A stretch of DNA of 19,946 nucleotides from Avibacterium volantium_A (GCF_049366555.1 NZ_JBMMGT010000034.1:1-19946), one strand, 5' to 3'. Counted from the first letter of the stretch, positions 1 through 7,613 are shown. Notes: a model not told the origin generated them from the sequence alone. Translations and numbers: made by a program.

Positions 1-235
1 TCATAATGTATATATGGTGTAATAAAATATTTTTATTGAAAATGTCCTATAATTAATATTTTTATTCTATTTTAATATAATCTGACCTTCTTATTTGAGA
101 ATGAAAAAGACAGGGGTTATTTAGAGGGGAATTAAATTTAGAGCTGACAAAAGTAATTAAACTCAATCATTAATATATGTTAGAGAGCATTTTTATGGCT
201 AAAAATTTTGTGAAGTTATTTTTTCAAACTTTGAT
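1..235. other. AT-rich flank without a recognisable gene
   Basis: This stretch is rich in A and T runs with stops in all frames. The longest start-to-stop reading is a 19-codon frame at 195-254 with a poor ribosome site. An imperfect AATAAAATATTTTTATT dyad near 20-37 could be the terminator of a gene outside the window. I see no repeat or attachment site. Confidence 0.4.
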
Positions 236-264
236 TTATCAGTATCACTTTTAGATGATATAAA
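236..264 (+). promoter_or_regulatory. Candidate sigma-70 promoter of the phosphoribosyltransferase gene
   Basis: A TTATCA box (236-241) and a TATAAA box (259-264) are separated by exactly 17 bases in very AT-rich DNA. A transcript from here would begin near 271, so it would exclude the upstream GTG at 268 and favour the ATG at 298. In such AT-rich sequence chance matches are common, so this is a weak call. Confidence 0.35.
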
Positions 265-297
265 TATGTGAACATACAAACAACGGAGAAAACAATT

Positions 298-1038
298 ATG
301 TCAATGAAAGATTTTGAAGCAGTCTTCGGCGTTCATCAAGTAGCACCAATTTCAATCGAAGAAGGAGTTGGAGATGAAATAGTGGATTTTACTGATGAGA
401 ATGTTAATTTAACTAGATTTACTATTGAAAGGAATATGATCTTATCAAAGGATATTGACGCATTTTATAGGTATCAGCATTTTGGCTATCATGATTCTAG
501 AACACCAAAATATATAAATATGCTGAAAAATGATTTTTCAGATAAAAATGGGGAAGAATTATCTTCTTTTTGTGAAGATTTAAAAAGCAATTTAGAAAAT
601 GAAATTTATACTATTTGTAATATATTAGGTTGGAGTTATGGATCAAGTTCTATTTGTGTGGTTCCAAGAAGTAAAATTAGAGAATATTACAATAAAGAAC
701 AATTATTATTTCTCTATTCAATAAAAGATGTTATTAATAAAAATTTTAAGAAATACCCAGGGTTTGATGGAACAGACTCAATCATTAGAGTAAAAAATAC
801 ACGAACAACACATCTTAATAAATCAGGGTATGGCGGTGATGGCAGAATCCCTTATAAAGGAATATCCCTAGCTACTTGTGCATTTTCTGATAATATAAAA
901 GATAAAAATATTTTATTAATTGATGACATTTATACAAAAACTGTGAATGTTATTGAGGATATGGTTCAAGCTCTTTTGGATAAAGGGGCAAGAAATGTTG
1001 CTGTTTATACAATTGGATATAATATGTATAGAGAATAA
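298..1038 (+). CDS. ComF-like phosphoribosyltransferase-domain protein, accessory
   Basis: This 246-residue protein has a C-terminal type I phosphoribosyltransferase signature. A hydrophobic strand runs into the acidic pair and loop LLIDDIYTKTVN (about residues 206-217), the position of the PRPP-binding loop in ComF and related enzymes. A helix and a terminal strand (GARNVAVYTIGYN) follow. The stretch HLNKSGYGGDGR (about 173-184) could be a flexible or substrate loop. The N-terminal half is not recognised, so the substrate is unknown. ATG 298 is preferred over GTG 268 because a GGAG box sits 10 bases upstream of it; the same GGAGAAAA motif precedes the next gene. The gene is strongly AT-rich and has no uptake sequence, suggesting acquired DNA. 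It lies 92 bases before a DprA-like gene on the same strand, and the two are probably a functional pair. The PRTase fold assignment is fairly secure; the role is inference. Confidence 0.75.
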   Translation: MSMKDFEAVFGVHQVAPISIEEGVGDEIVDFTDENVNLTRFTIERNMILSKDIDAFYRYQHFGYHDSRTPKYINMLKNDFSDKNGEELSSFCEDLKSNLENEIYTICNILGWSYGSSSICVVPRSKIREYYNKEQLLFLYSIKDVINKNFKKYPGFDGTDSIIRVKNTRTTHLNKSGYGGDGRIPYKGISLATCAFSDNIKDKNILLIDDIYTKTVNVIEDMVQALLDKGARNVAVYTIGYNMYRE

Positions 1039-1068
1039 ATACAATATTTTATAAAAATAAATTAAAAA

Positions 1069-1097
1069 TTGGCTCAATATTTATGAAGTTCTATAAT
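1069..1097 (+). promoter_or_regulatory. Candidate sigma-70 promoter of the DprA-like gene
   Basis: TTGGCT (1069-1074) and a perfect TATAAT (1092-1097) are separated by 17 bases, 33 bases upstream of the start codon at 1131. This suggests that the DprA-like gene can be transcribed independently of the phosphoribosyltransferase gene in front of it. No terminator hairpin is evident between the two genes, so read-through is also possible. Confidence 0.5.
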
Positions 1098-1130
1098 ATT
1101 ATATTGAAATGAATTATTATTGGAGAAAAT

Positions 1131-2120
1131 ATGAAGTATACAGATAATGCACTTAATATATTAGCAGCAAAAACTTTTAGAGGTATCGGCAACGCTTGGA
1201 TTAATAAAGAGCTAAGCAATGTGAAAGATATTGCGGTTATAGTAGAGATTATAGGAAAAAGGACAAAAGATCCTATAAATGAAACAATATTTTTAGAAAG
1301 GAGAGAGTTTATTAGAAAAAACATTGCTAGATTAGGGAATAGTTGTGATGGAATAACAGCAATTGGCGATCAAGATTTTCCATATTTGAGAGGAAATGCA
1401 AATCCTAGCGAAAAACCAGTTGCTTTATTTTATAAAGGCGATTTATCTTTATTATCAAAAAATAGCGTTAATGTTGCAGTTATTGGCGTTTTAAATCCAG
1501 ATCAGGATACAGAAATAGATGAAAGAAAAATTGTTGAGCTTTTAGTAAATAAAGGAATGATAATTGTAAGTGGATTGGCATTCGGTTGTGATTCCATTGC
1601 TCACGATCAAACGTTAAGATCGAATGGTGCAACAGTAGCTATTCTACCTAGCCCATTAAATAATATTTTACCTTCAGGAAATTATGAGTTAGCTGTGAAT
1701 ATTGTTGAGAATCAAGGGCTGTTAATTACTGAATATTATACAGAACCAGATCATATGATGGAATTGAGTTCTCGCTATATTGAAAGAGATAGACTTCAAG
1801 CATTATTTAGTGATGCAGTCGTTTTATCGGCGAGTTATTCTCCAAATAGCATAGATCCAAATAACCCAAAACCAGATAGTGGTTCTAGACATGCTATGGA
1901 AAAGGCAAATAATTATGGCATAACTAGAGCGGTAATTTATAATGAAAAAAAACATATTGGAAATCCTAAATATGATCTAAATAGACAAATTATAGCAAAT
2001 AGTAAGAATGTTATCGTAATTGATCCATTATCTCCACTTTCTAGTATTGATAAAATTACTTGTTCAGAAAATGAAAATTTGGATCTATTTAATGGTGAAC
2101 AAGGAGATTTATTTGCTTGA
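1131..2120 (+). CDS. DprA/Smf-like SLOG-domain protein, accessory paralogue
   Basis: This 329-residue protein follows the layout of DNA-processing protein DprA. It has a short N-terminal helix-hairpin-helix-like segment (FRGIGNAWINKEL, about 16-28) and a FPYLRGN...ALFYKGD lead-in (83-104). The Rossmann/SLOG core carries VAVIGVLNP (115-123), VSGLAFGCDSIAH (146-158), a strand with LLITEYYTEP (197-206) and SGSRHAMEKA (250-259). The C-terminal winged-helix domain of housekeeping DprA is absent. In its place is a short acidic tail ending in NLDLF (316-320) and QGDLF (324-328). The start is supported by a GGAG box six bases upstream. DprA proper loads RecA on transforming DNA, and these species normally carry a separate core dprA. 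Because of its AT-rich composition and its pairing with a phosphoribosyltransferase gene, this looks like a specialised accessory member. Its function is not established here. Confidence 0.75.
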   Translation: MKYTDNALNILAAKTFRGIGNAWINKELSNVKDIAVIVEIIGKRTKDPINETIFLERREFIRKNIARLGNSCDGITAIGDQDFPYLRGNANPSEKPVALFYKGDLSLLSKNSVNVAVIGVLNPDQDTEIDERKIVELLVNKGMIIVSGLAFGCDSIAHDQTLRSNGATVAILPSPLNNILPSGNYELAVNIVENQGLLITEYYTEPDHMMELSSRYIERDRLQALFSDAVVLSASYSPNSIDPNNPKPDSGSRHAMEKANNYGITRAVIYNEKKHIGNPKYDLNRQIIANSKNVIVIDPLSPLSSIDKITCSENENLDLFNGEQGDLFA

Positions 2121-2189
2121 TTTAAATATTAAATAGAGGATTGTATTATTTTCATTGAAAAACATTGGAAAAACTAACTAGGAAACGAG

Positions 2190-2936
2190 ATGAAATTAAG
2201 CAGAAATTTATTGGCTATGGTGTTGTTGTCTTTTGCTATAGTCGGGGTAGCTCGTGATGATTGGCGTGTGATAACAGAATTTTCACCGCTAGAAGAGCTA
2301 GTTCCGCCAGCGGTACAACAAGATATTAAGGGAGCGCAATTTGTATTTATGTTGCCAGATGGTGAACCGTTAGAGAACGCTCTTGATTCAGCAATGGGTG
2401 CTGATTGGCATAAGGCGGCAAAATGGCTTCTGCCACTCGCAAAACAAGGTAGTGCTGCGGCACAATTTCTATTAGCTGAAATGTTATACGAGGGAGTAGG
2501 AGTTAAGCAAAATTCTCAACAAGCGGCAAAAGAGTATAAAAAAGCAGCAGAGTTGCTTCTGCCTCTAGCAAAAAAAAGGAAATGCAGCGGCACAATTTTT
2601 ACTGGCAGCAATGTTCGATGACGGACTGGGGGTAAAGCAAGATTTTCAACAAGCGGTAAAATGGTATAAAAAAGCCGCACAACAAGGGTTAGCACAGGCA
2701 CAATATAATCTTGCAATGATGTATCATCAAGGCAAGATTATCAGCCAGCACGAAAATGGCTGAAGAAATCTGCTGAACAGTACAATAACTTAGCTTTAAT
2801 GGTATTAGGCGGTTATTATTTAGAGGGGCTTGGCGTACCAAAAGATCAACAAAAAGCCAAAACCTATTTTGCACAAGCCTGCGAAGCGGGGGCGGATATG
2901 GGGTGTAGAATGGGAATGGAGCTAGAAGAAAAATAA
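2190..2936 (+). pseudogene. Exported Sel1-repeat (TPR-like) protein, disrupted by two compensating frameshifts
   Basis: The intact reading would be a 248-residue secreted or periplasmic protein. It has a signal peptide (MKLSRNLLAMVLLSFAIVGVA) followed by about four Sel1-like repeats with the usual AAQFLLAEMLYEGVGVKQ / AAAQFLLAAMFDDGLGVKQ pattern, ending ...GMELEEK. Two indels break it. An A8 run at 2570-2577 carries one base too many and makes the first frame end at 2621 after 143 residues. A one-base loss near 2734-2735 restores the original frame, which then runs to the TAA at 2934-2936. Translation between the two sites in the shifted frame gives perfect Sel1 sequence, so both lesions are clear. 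Sel1 proteins are protein-interaction scaffolds, often envelope or host-interaction factors; the partner here is unknown. The gene could be decayed, phase-variable at A8, or affected by sequencing error in homopolymers. Confidence 0.8.
2457..2710 (+). repeat. Tandem 129-base (43-codon) Sel1 repeat units
   Basis: Two adjacent copies of a 43-codon unit are similar at the DNA level. GCGGCACAATTT occurs at 2457 and again at 2587; AAGCAA...TCAACAAGCGG...AAATAAAAAAGC-type segments also repeat. The observed offset is 130 because of the one-base insertion in the A8 tract. Such direct repeats could support unit gain or loss by recombination. Confidence 0.6.
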
Positions 2937-3005
2937 GCATTTCCCTTTGGTTTAGATTGAGTTTTAAACAGGAAATGCCCACTTTATATAATGAATCGCA
3001 ATAGA

Positions 3006-3518
3006 CTATTCCAAGCTAGGATCAGGATTATCCAACACCATTTGTGTTTGGTTTTGGCGGAATTGTTGTAAACGTGCCGCAAGATCAGGATTAAAGCGAG
3101 CTAAGATTTGTGCGGCTAATAATCCCGCATTTGCTGCGCCGGCCGCACCAATAGCTAAAGTGCCAACGGGAATGCCTTTTGGCATTTGCACGATTGAATA
3201 GAGGCTATCCACGCCACTTAGGGTTGAACTTTTTACTGGCACACCCAGCACAGGAACAAGGGTTTTCGCGGCGATCATTCCTGGTAAATGCGCTGCGCCA
3301 CCTGCGCCTGCAATAATCACTTTATAGCCATTTTTTTCGGCATTTTCTGCAAATTGGAATAATTTATCTGGTGTGCGGTGTGCAGAAACAATCTCAATAT
3401 GATGGGGAACATTAAGATCCGTGAGAATTTGCGCGGCTTCCTGCATTGTCGCCCAATCACTTTTTGACCCCATTACAATGGCAATTTCAGCATTTTGACT
3501 TGGTTTTTGGTCTGGCAT
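3006..3518 (-). CDS. purE: N5-carboxyaminoimidazole ribonucleotide mutase PurE
   Basis: PurE converts N5-carboxyaminoimidazole ribonucleotide to 4-carboxy-5-aminoimidazole ribonucleotide in de novo purine synthesis in the cytoplasm. The 170-residue protein has the class I signatures: MGSKSDWATM (16-25), SAHRTP with the catalytic His at about 47, and GAGGAAHLPGM (71-81). The start ATG follows an AGGAAA ribosome site. The C-terminus (after about 155) is a little longer than in E. coli. The gene is divergent from pepN, as I recall for Haemophilus influenzae. The usual partner purK, which makes the substrate, is not downstream; a foreign Sel1 gene on the opposite strand lies there. A PurR-like operator overlaps its promoter. 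Confidence 0.96.
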   Translation of the reverse strand: MPDQKPSQNAEIAIVMGSKSDWATMQEAAQILTDLNVPHHIEIVSAHRTPDKLFQFAENAEKNGYKVIIAGAGGAAHLPGMIAAKTLVPVLGVPVKSSTLSGVDSLYSIVQMPKGIPVGTLAIGAAGAANAGLLAAQILARFNPDLAARLQQFRQNQTQMVLDNPDPSLE

Positions 3519-3563
3519 AGTTTTTCCTATTCACAACAAAAATTAACAAAAAACAACCGCACT

Positions 3564-3593
3564 AGAATAGCATATTTTAAGCTTTGTAAGCAA
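3564..3593 (-). promoter_or_regulatory. purE promoter (extended -10)
   Basis: Read on the minus strand, TTGCTT (3593-3588) is followed 18 bases later by TATTCT (3569-3564), which is preceded by TGC, giving an extended -10. It lies about 50 bases upstream of the purE start. The -35 box is inside the PurR-like operator, so repressor binding would block polymerase. Confidence 0.5.
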
Positions 3594-3603
3594 ACGATTG
3601 CCT
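3588..3603 (-). promoter_or_regulatory. PurR-like operator upstream of purE
   Basis: The 16-base site AAGCAAACGATTGCCT matches the PurR consensus ACGCAAACGTTTGCGT at 13 of 16 positions and keeps the central GCAAACG core. It overlaps the -35 box of the purE promoter, the position expected for purine repression through PurR with hypoxanthine or guanine. Confidence 0.6.
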
Positions 3604-3682
3604 AAGGTGGTTGCAAAAAGACCGATTGGTGAAAAATGAGTGAAATAAGAGAATTAAGTGCTCGCAGAACAGTTTGTTTTTC

Positions 3683-3711
3683 TTGCAACTTTGGGCTAAA
3701 AATCTTATCCT
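3683..3711 (+). promoter_or_regulatory. Candidate pepN promoter
   Basis: TTGCAA (3683-3688) and TATCCT (3706-3711) are 17 bases apart, about 83 bases upstream of the pepN ATG. Each hexamer matches consensus at four of six positions, so this is a modest candidate. Confidence 0.35.
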
Positions 3712-3793
3712 AACAACAATTTTTCTACCTTAATCTTAAAAGATTTCATATTGGATAACCTTCTTAAAACAACAAGCATACTAGGTGTCATAT

Positions 3794-6409
3794 ATGCAGA
3801 CAAAAGCTAAATATAGAAAAGATTATCGCTCGCCAGATTTTACCGTAACGGATATTTTCTTGGATTTTCAATTAGATCCAGAAAAAACCGTGGTAACCGC
3901 CAAAAGCCAATATCAACGTTTAAATCCAGAGGCAACCAGTTTGCGTTTAGACGGCCATAGCTTTCAATTTGCGGCGATTCGTTTAAATGGGGAAGATTTC
4001 AAACATTATCAACAAGATAGCGAAAGTCTAACGTTAGATTTAAGCAGTTTGAAAGAAAGTGCGGGGCAATTTGAGTTAGAAATTGTTACCTATTTAAAAC
4101 CTGCCGAAAATACCTCATTGCAAGGGCTGTATCAATCAGGAGAGGCGTTGTGTACGCAATGTGAAGCAGAAGGATTCCGTCAAATTACCTATATGCTTGA
4201 TCGCCCCGATGTGCTAGCCCGTTACACCACCAAAATCACCGCAGAAAAAGCTAAATATCCTTATTTATTATCTAACGGCAACCGTATTGCCAGTGGGGAA
4301 TTGGACAATGGTTTTCACTGGGTGGAATGGCAAGATCCTTTCCCAAAACCGAGCTATTTGTTTGCCTTAGTGGCAGGGGATTTTGATGTCTTACAAGACA
4401 ATTTTATCACCCAAAGCGGCCGTGAAGTGTTGCTTGAGCTTTATGTGGATCGTGGCAACTTAAATCGTGCCGATTGGGCAATGCAAAGCCTGAAAAAATC
4501 AATGAAATGGGACGAAGAACGCTTCGGGCTAGAATATGATTTAGATATTTATATGATCGTTGCGGTAGATTTCTTCAATATGGGCGCAATGGAAAACAAA
4601 GGTTTGAATATTTTCAACGATAAATTCGTGTTGGCCAACCCACAAACCGCCACAGATGAAGATTATTTAGCCATTGAAAGCGTGATCGCACACGAATATT
4701 TCCATAACTGGACAGGCAATCGTGTTACTTGTCGTGATTGGTTTCAGTTGAGTTTGAAAGAAGGTTTAACCGTGTTCCGTGATCAAGAATTTTCTTCTGA
4801 CACGGGATCGCGTGCCGTAAATCGCATTAATAATGTGAAATTCTTGCGTACCGTGCAATTTGCGGAAGACGCTAGCCCAATGTCGCACCCAATTCGCCCT
4901 GAAAAAGTGATTGAAATGAATAATTTCTACACCGTAACCGTGTATGAAAAAGGGGCAGAAGTAATTCGTATGCTACACACCTTGCTAGGTGAACAAGGTT
5001 TCCAAGCAGGTATGCGAGAGTATATTGCACAAAACGATGGTAAAGCCGCCACCTGTGAAGATTTTGTGCAAGCAATGGAAAAAGCCAATGACGTTGATCT
5101 TAGCCAGTTCCGCCGTTGGTATAGCCAATCTGGCACGCCAGAACTCACCATTAGTGATAGCTATGATGAGCGCTCTCATACTTATCGCCTGCAAGTTTCA
5201 CAGCATACGCCAGCAACCGCTGATCAAATGGACAAGGTAAATTTACACATTCCATTAAAAATCGCCCTTTATGATGAGCAAGGCATTATGCAATCTTTGC
5301 AATATCATGGCGAATTAGTCAGTGATGTACTAGATGTAACTGAACAAACACAAACCTTTGAATTTCATAATATTTATTCACGTCCTGTGCCTGCCTTGTT
5401 GTGTGATTTTTCTGCGCCAGTGCGATTAGATTATGATTACAGTACCAAGCAGCTTATCACCTTACTGAAATTTGCGAAAAATGATTTTGTGCGTTGGGAT
5501 GCCGCACAGATGTTATTTAATAATGAGTTACGTCGTAACTTATCTCGCTATCAACAAGGACAACCACTTGAATTTTCTGAAGAAATTCTCACCGCACTTC
5601 ACCAAGCACTGGAGAATCATCAGCAAGATCCTGAATTAACCACTTTAATTCTCACGCTGCCAAAAGAAACAGAATTTGCAGAGTTATTCAAAACCATTGA
5701 TCCTGGAGGCATTGCGGTGGTGCGTGAGTTTATGCTGCGTACATTAGCGGACTATTTGAAATCAGATTTATTCCGAATTTATCAGCAAATTCATTTGGAA
5801 GATTATCACGTTGTGCAACAAGATATTGCCTTGCGTGCTTTGCGTAATCTTTGCCTGAATTATTTGGCTTACACTCATTTAGGCAATAATTTAGTGTATA
5901 AGCACTATGTAAACGCAAATAATATGACCGATTGTTTGGCGGCGTTATCGGTGGCGACCAAAGCACAGTTAGCTTGTCGTGATGAATTATTGGCAGATTT
6001 TGAACAAAAATGGCAGCACGATGGCTTGGTGATGGATAAATGGTTCACCTTGCAAGCTACACGCCCTGATGCTGATGTGCTACAAATTGTGGTGCAGTTG
6101 ATGGATCACCCTAGCTTTAACTTTAATAATCCAAACCGTGTACGTGCCTTAGTGGGCAGTTTTGCTAGCCAAAATCCACGCGCATTCCACGCCGCAGACG
6201 GCTCTGGCTACCGTTTCTTAACGGATATTTTAATTCGTTTAAATGAAACCAATCCGCAAGTGGCATCAAGATTAATTGAGCCATTAATTCGCTTTAAACG
6301 TTATGATGCACAGCGTCAAACCTTGATGAAACGTGCCTTAGAGCGTTTGAGTGAAGTAGAAAATCTGTCTAAGGATTTATTCGAAAAAATCGAAAAAGCC
6401 TTACAATAA
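3794..6409 (+). CDS. pepN: Aminopeptidase N (M1 family zinc metallopeptidase)
   Basis: PepN is a broad-specificity cytoplasmic aminopeptidase that finishes degradation of peptides released by ATP-dependent proteases. The 871-residue product matches E. coli PepN along its whole length. The exopeptidase motif GAMEN is at about 264-268. The zinc site is HEYFH at about 300-304 with the third ligand Glu near 323 (LKEGLTVFRDQEF). The N-terminal beta domain, thermolysin-like domain and long C-terminal helical domain are all present, ending in the conserved LSKDLFEKIEKALQ. ATG 3794 is chosen over an in-frame GTG at 3785 because it aligns with the family start and has an AGGT box eight bases upstream. 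A paired-uptake-sequence terminator follows, and pyrD begins 75 bases downstream. A matS-like palindrome (5527-5539) lies inside the coding region. Confidence 0.97.
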   Translation: MQTKAKYRKDYRSPDFTVTDIFLDFQLDPEKTVVTAKSQYQRLNPEATSLRLDGHSFQFAAIRLNGEDFKHYQQDSESLTLDLSSLKESAGQFELEIVTYLKPAENTSLQGLYQSGEALCTQCEAEGFRQITYMLDRPDVLARYTTKITAEKAKYPYLLSNGNRIASGELDNGFHWVEWQDPFPKPSYLFALVAGDFDVLQDNFITQSGREVLLELYVDRGNLNRADWAMQSLKKSMKWDEERFGLEYDLDIYMIVAVDFFNMGAMENKGLNIFNDKFVLANPQTATDEDYLAIESVIAHEYFHNWTGNRVTCRDWFQLSLKEGLTVFRDQEFSSDTGSRAVNRINNVKFLRTVQFAEDASPMSHPIRPEKVIEMNNFYTVTVYEKGAEVIRMLHTLLGEQGFQAGMREYIAQNDGKAATCEDFVQAMEKANDVDLSQFRRWYSQSGTPELTISDSYDERSHTYRLQVSQHTPATADQMDKVNLHIPLKIALYDEQGIMQSLQYHGELVSDVLDVTEQTQTFEFHNIYSRPVPALLCDFSAPVRLDYDYSTKQLITLLKFAKNDFVRWDAAQMLFNNELRRNLSRYQQGQPLEFSEEILTALHQALENHQQDPELTTLILTLPKETEFAELFKTIDPGGIAVVREFMLRTLADYLKSDLFRIYQQIHLEDYHVVQQDIALRALRNLCLNYLAYTHLGNNLVYKHYVNANNMTDCLAALSVATKAQLACRDELLADFEQKWQHDGLVMDKWFTLQATRPDADVLQIVVQLMDHPSFNFNNPNRVRALVGSFASQNPRAFHAADGSGYRFLTDILIRLNETNPQVASRLIEPLIRFKRYDAQRQTLMKRALERLSEVENLSKDLFEKIEKALQ
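5527..5539. promoter_or_regulatory. matS-like palindrome GTTAC-GTC-GTAAC (in pepN)
   Basis: This perfect 5-3-5 inverted repeat has the geometry and RNY spacer of the E. coli MatP site GTGACRNYGTCAC, with a symmetric G-to-T / C-to-A change in each arm. It encodes Leu-Arg-Arg-Asn in PepN, a tetrapeptide not found at this place in the E. coli protein as I recall it. It is one of three such sites in the window, which also encodes MatP. Confidence 0.5.
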
Positions 6410-6417
6410 TCCAACAT

Positions 6418-6449
6418 AAAAGTGCGGTCAAAAATCACCGCACTTTTTT
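6418..6449 (+). terminator. pepN terminator made of an inverted USS pair
   Basis: AAAAGTGCGGT (6418-6428) and ACCGCACTTTTTT (6437-6449) form an 11-bp stem with an 8-base loop followed by a T run, directly after the pepN stop. Both arms are full 9-base uptake sequences, so the element serves as terminator and as double uptake signal. Confidence 0.85.
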
Positions 6450-6484
6450 ACAGTTTAACTATCCAGTGAGATAAACGAGTGAAT

Positions 6485-7501
6485 ATGTATCCTTTAATCC
6501 GAAAAGTGCTTTTCAGCCTTGACGCTGAAAATGCCCATAATTTAACTATTCAGCTATTAAAACTGGCTGGCAAACCGCCTTTTGTTACCCTAATAAAAGC
6601 CTTGTTAGCTTGTCCGCAAGGGCAGGAAAAAAACGTAATGGGCGTGAAGTTTAAAAATCCCATTGGATTGGCCGCAGGGGCAGATAAAAATGCCGAAGCC
6701 ATCGACGGCTTTGGCGCACTGGGATTTGGCTTTATTGAAGTGGGAACGGTAACGCCTTTAGGGCAAGAGGGTAATCCCAAACCACGCCAGTTTCGTTTAA
6801 TTGAAGCGGAAGGCATTATTAATCGCAACGGCTTTAATAATCAGGGCATTGATTATGTGATTGAAAATGTCAAGAAAGCACGCTTTGACGGCGTAATCGG
6901 CATAAACATTGGTAAAAACAAAATTACTCCCATTGAACGTGGCAAAGAAGATTACCTTTATTGTTTGAATAAAGCCTATAATTATGCGGATTACATTACG
7001 GTAAATATTTCCTCGCCCAACACGCCAGATTTACGCCAGTTGCAATATGGCGATGCGTTAGAAGATTTGTTGCAAAGCATTAAAGCCCGTCAGCAAATTT
7101 TGGCAAGCCAATATAATAAATATGTGCCGATTGCAGTGAAAATTGCGCCAGATTTAACGGAAACCGAATTGGTACAAATTGCTGATACGTTACGACGTAA
7201 CAAGATTGATGGTGTTATTGCCACCAATACCACCATTGCGCGCGACAATGTACAAGGCTTGAAAAATGCGACAGAAATCGGCGGTCTAAGCGGTAAGCCG
7301 TTGCAACAAAAAAGTACGCAAATCATCGCACGATTACATCAAGAATTAAACGGCGAAATCCCGATTATCGGCAGTGGCGGCATAGACAGCGTTGCCAGCG
7401 CGCAAGAAAAAATCGCAGCAGGTGCGCAATTATTGCAAGTATATTCAGGATTGATTTATCAAGGGCCAGCGTTAATTAAAGAATTGGTTAAGCATTGTTA
7501 A
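6485..7501 (+). CDS. pyrD: Dihydroorotate dehydrogenase, class 2 (quinone-dependent)
   Basis: PyrD oxidises dihydroorotate to orotate in pyrimidine synthesis, passing electrons through FMN to membrane quinones. The 338-residue protein has the class 2 N-terminal amphipathic extension (MYPLIRKVLFSLDAENAHN), then NPIGLAAGADKN, NRNGFNNQG, GINIGKNK and NISSPNTPDLR. The catalytic Ser is at about residue 177. The FMN phosphate region GSGGIDS...GAQLLQVYSG is near the C-terminus. ATG 6485 is used because it matches the family start; an in-frame GTG lies six bases upstream. It is probably transcribed separately from pepN, which ends in a terminator. A matS-like palindrome lies at 7189-7201. Confidence 0.97.
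   Translation: MYPLIRKVLFSLDAENAHNLTIQLLKLAGKPPFVTLIKALLACPQGQEKNVMGVKFKNPIGLAAGADKNAEAIDGFGALGFGFIEVGTVTPLGQEGNPKPRQFRLIEAEGIINRNGFNNQGIDYVIENVKKARFDGVIGINIGKNKITPIERGKEDYLYCLNKAYNYADYITVNISSPNTPDLRQLQYGDALEDLLQSIKARQQILASQYNKYVPIAVKIAPDLTETELVQIADTLRRNKIDGVIATNTTIARDNVQGLKNATEIGGLSGKPLQQKSTQIIARLHQELNGEIPIIGSGGIDSVASAQEKIAAGAQLLQVYSGLIYQGPALIKELVKHC
7189..7201. promoter_or_regulatory. matS-like palindrome GTTAC-GAC-GTAAC (in pyrD)
   Basis: This is the second perfect copy of the 5-3-5 palindrome; its spacer GAC is the reverse complement of the GTC spacer of the pepN copy 1.66 kb away. It also encodes Leu-Arg-Arg-Asn. It fits a MatP-type site with an RNY centre. Confidence 0.5.
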
Positions 7502-7583
7502 TTGATGCGGTAGGCGAGAGATTTATACAGTACTTGAAATGGTAATAAACAAGCCTATATTAAGGAATAAGGCGATTTAACAG

Positions 7584-7613
7584 GGCGGGCGAATGTCCGC
7601 CTTTATTTTTTAT
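7584..7613 (+). terminator. Rho-independent terminator after pyrD
   Basis: GGCGG (7584-7588) pairs with CCGCC (7597-7601) around an eight-base loop, followed by a T-rich tract (TTTATTTTTT). It lies 83 bases beyond the pyrD stop codon. Nothing else is evident in the 170-base gap before rnm except a USS. Confidence 0.65.

Noticed and set aside
195..254. A 19-codon reading frame starting MAKNFVKLFF
   Set aside because: Very short, poor ribosome site and AT-rich surroundings; nothing supports expression.
268..297. GTG start giving ten more residues on the phosphoribosyltransferase
   Set aside because: No ribosome site in front of it, and the GGAG box at about 285 fits the ATG at 298; the candidate promoter would also start transcription after the GTG.
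2937..2978. GCATTTCC...GGAAATGC inverted repeat between the Sel1 gene and purE
   Set aside because: Loop of 26 bases and no T tract; not convincing as a terminator.
4872..5240. Several open frames in pepN on both strands in other frames
   Set aside because: Shadows of the conserved pepN frame; none shows a ribosome site or family motif.
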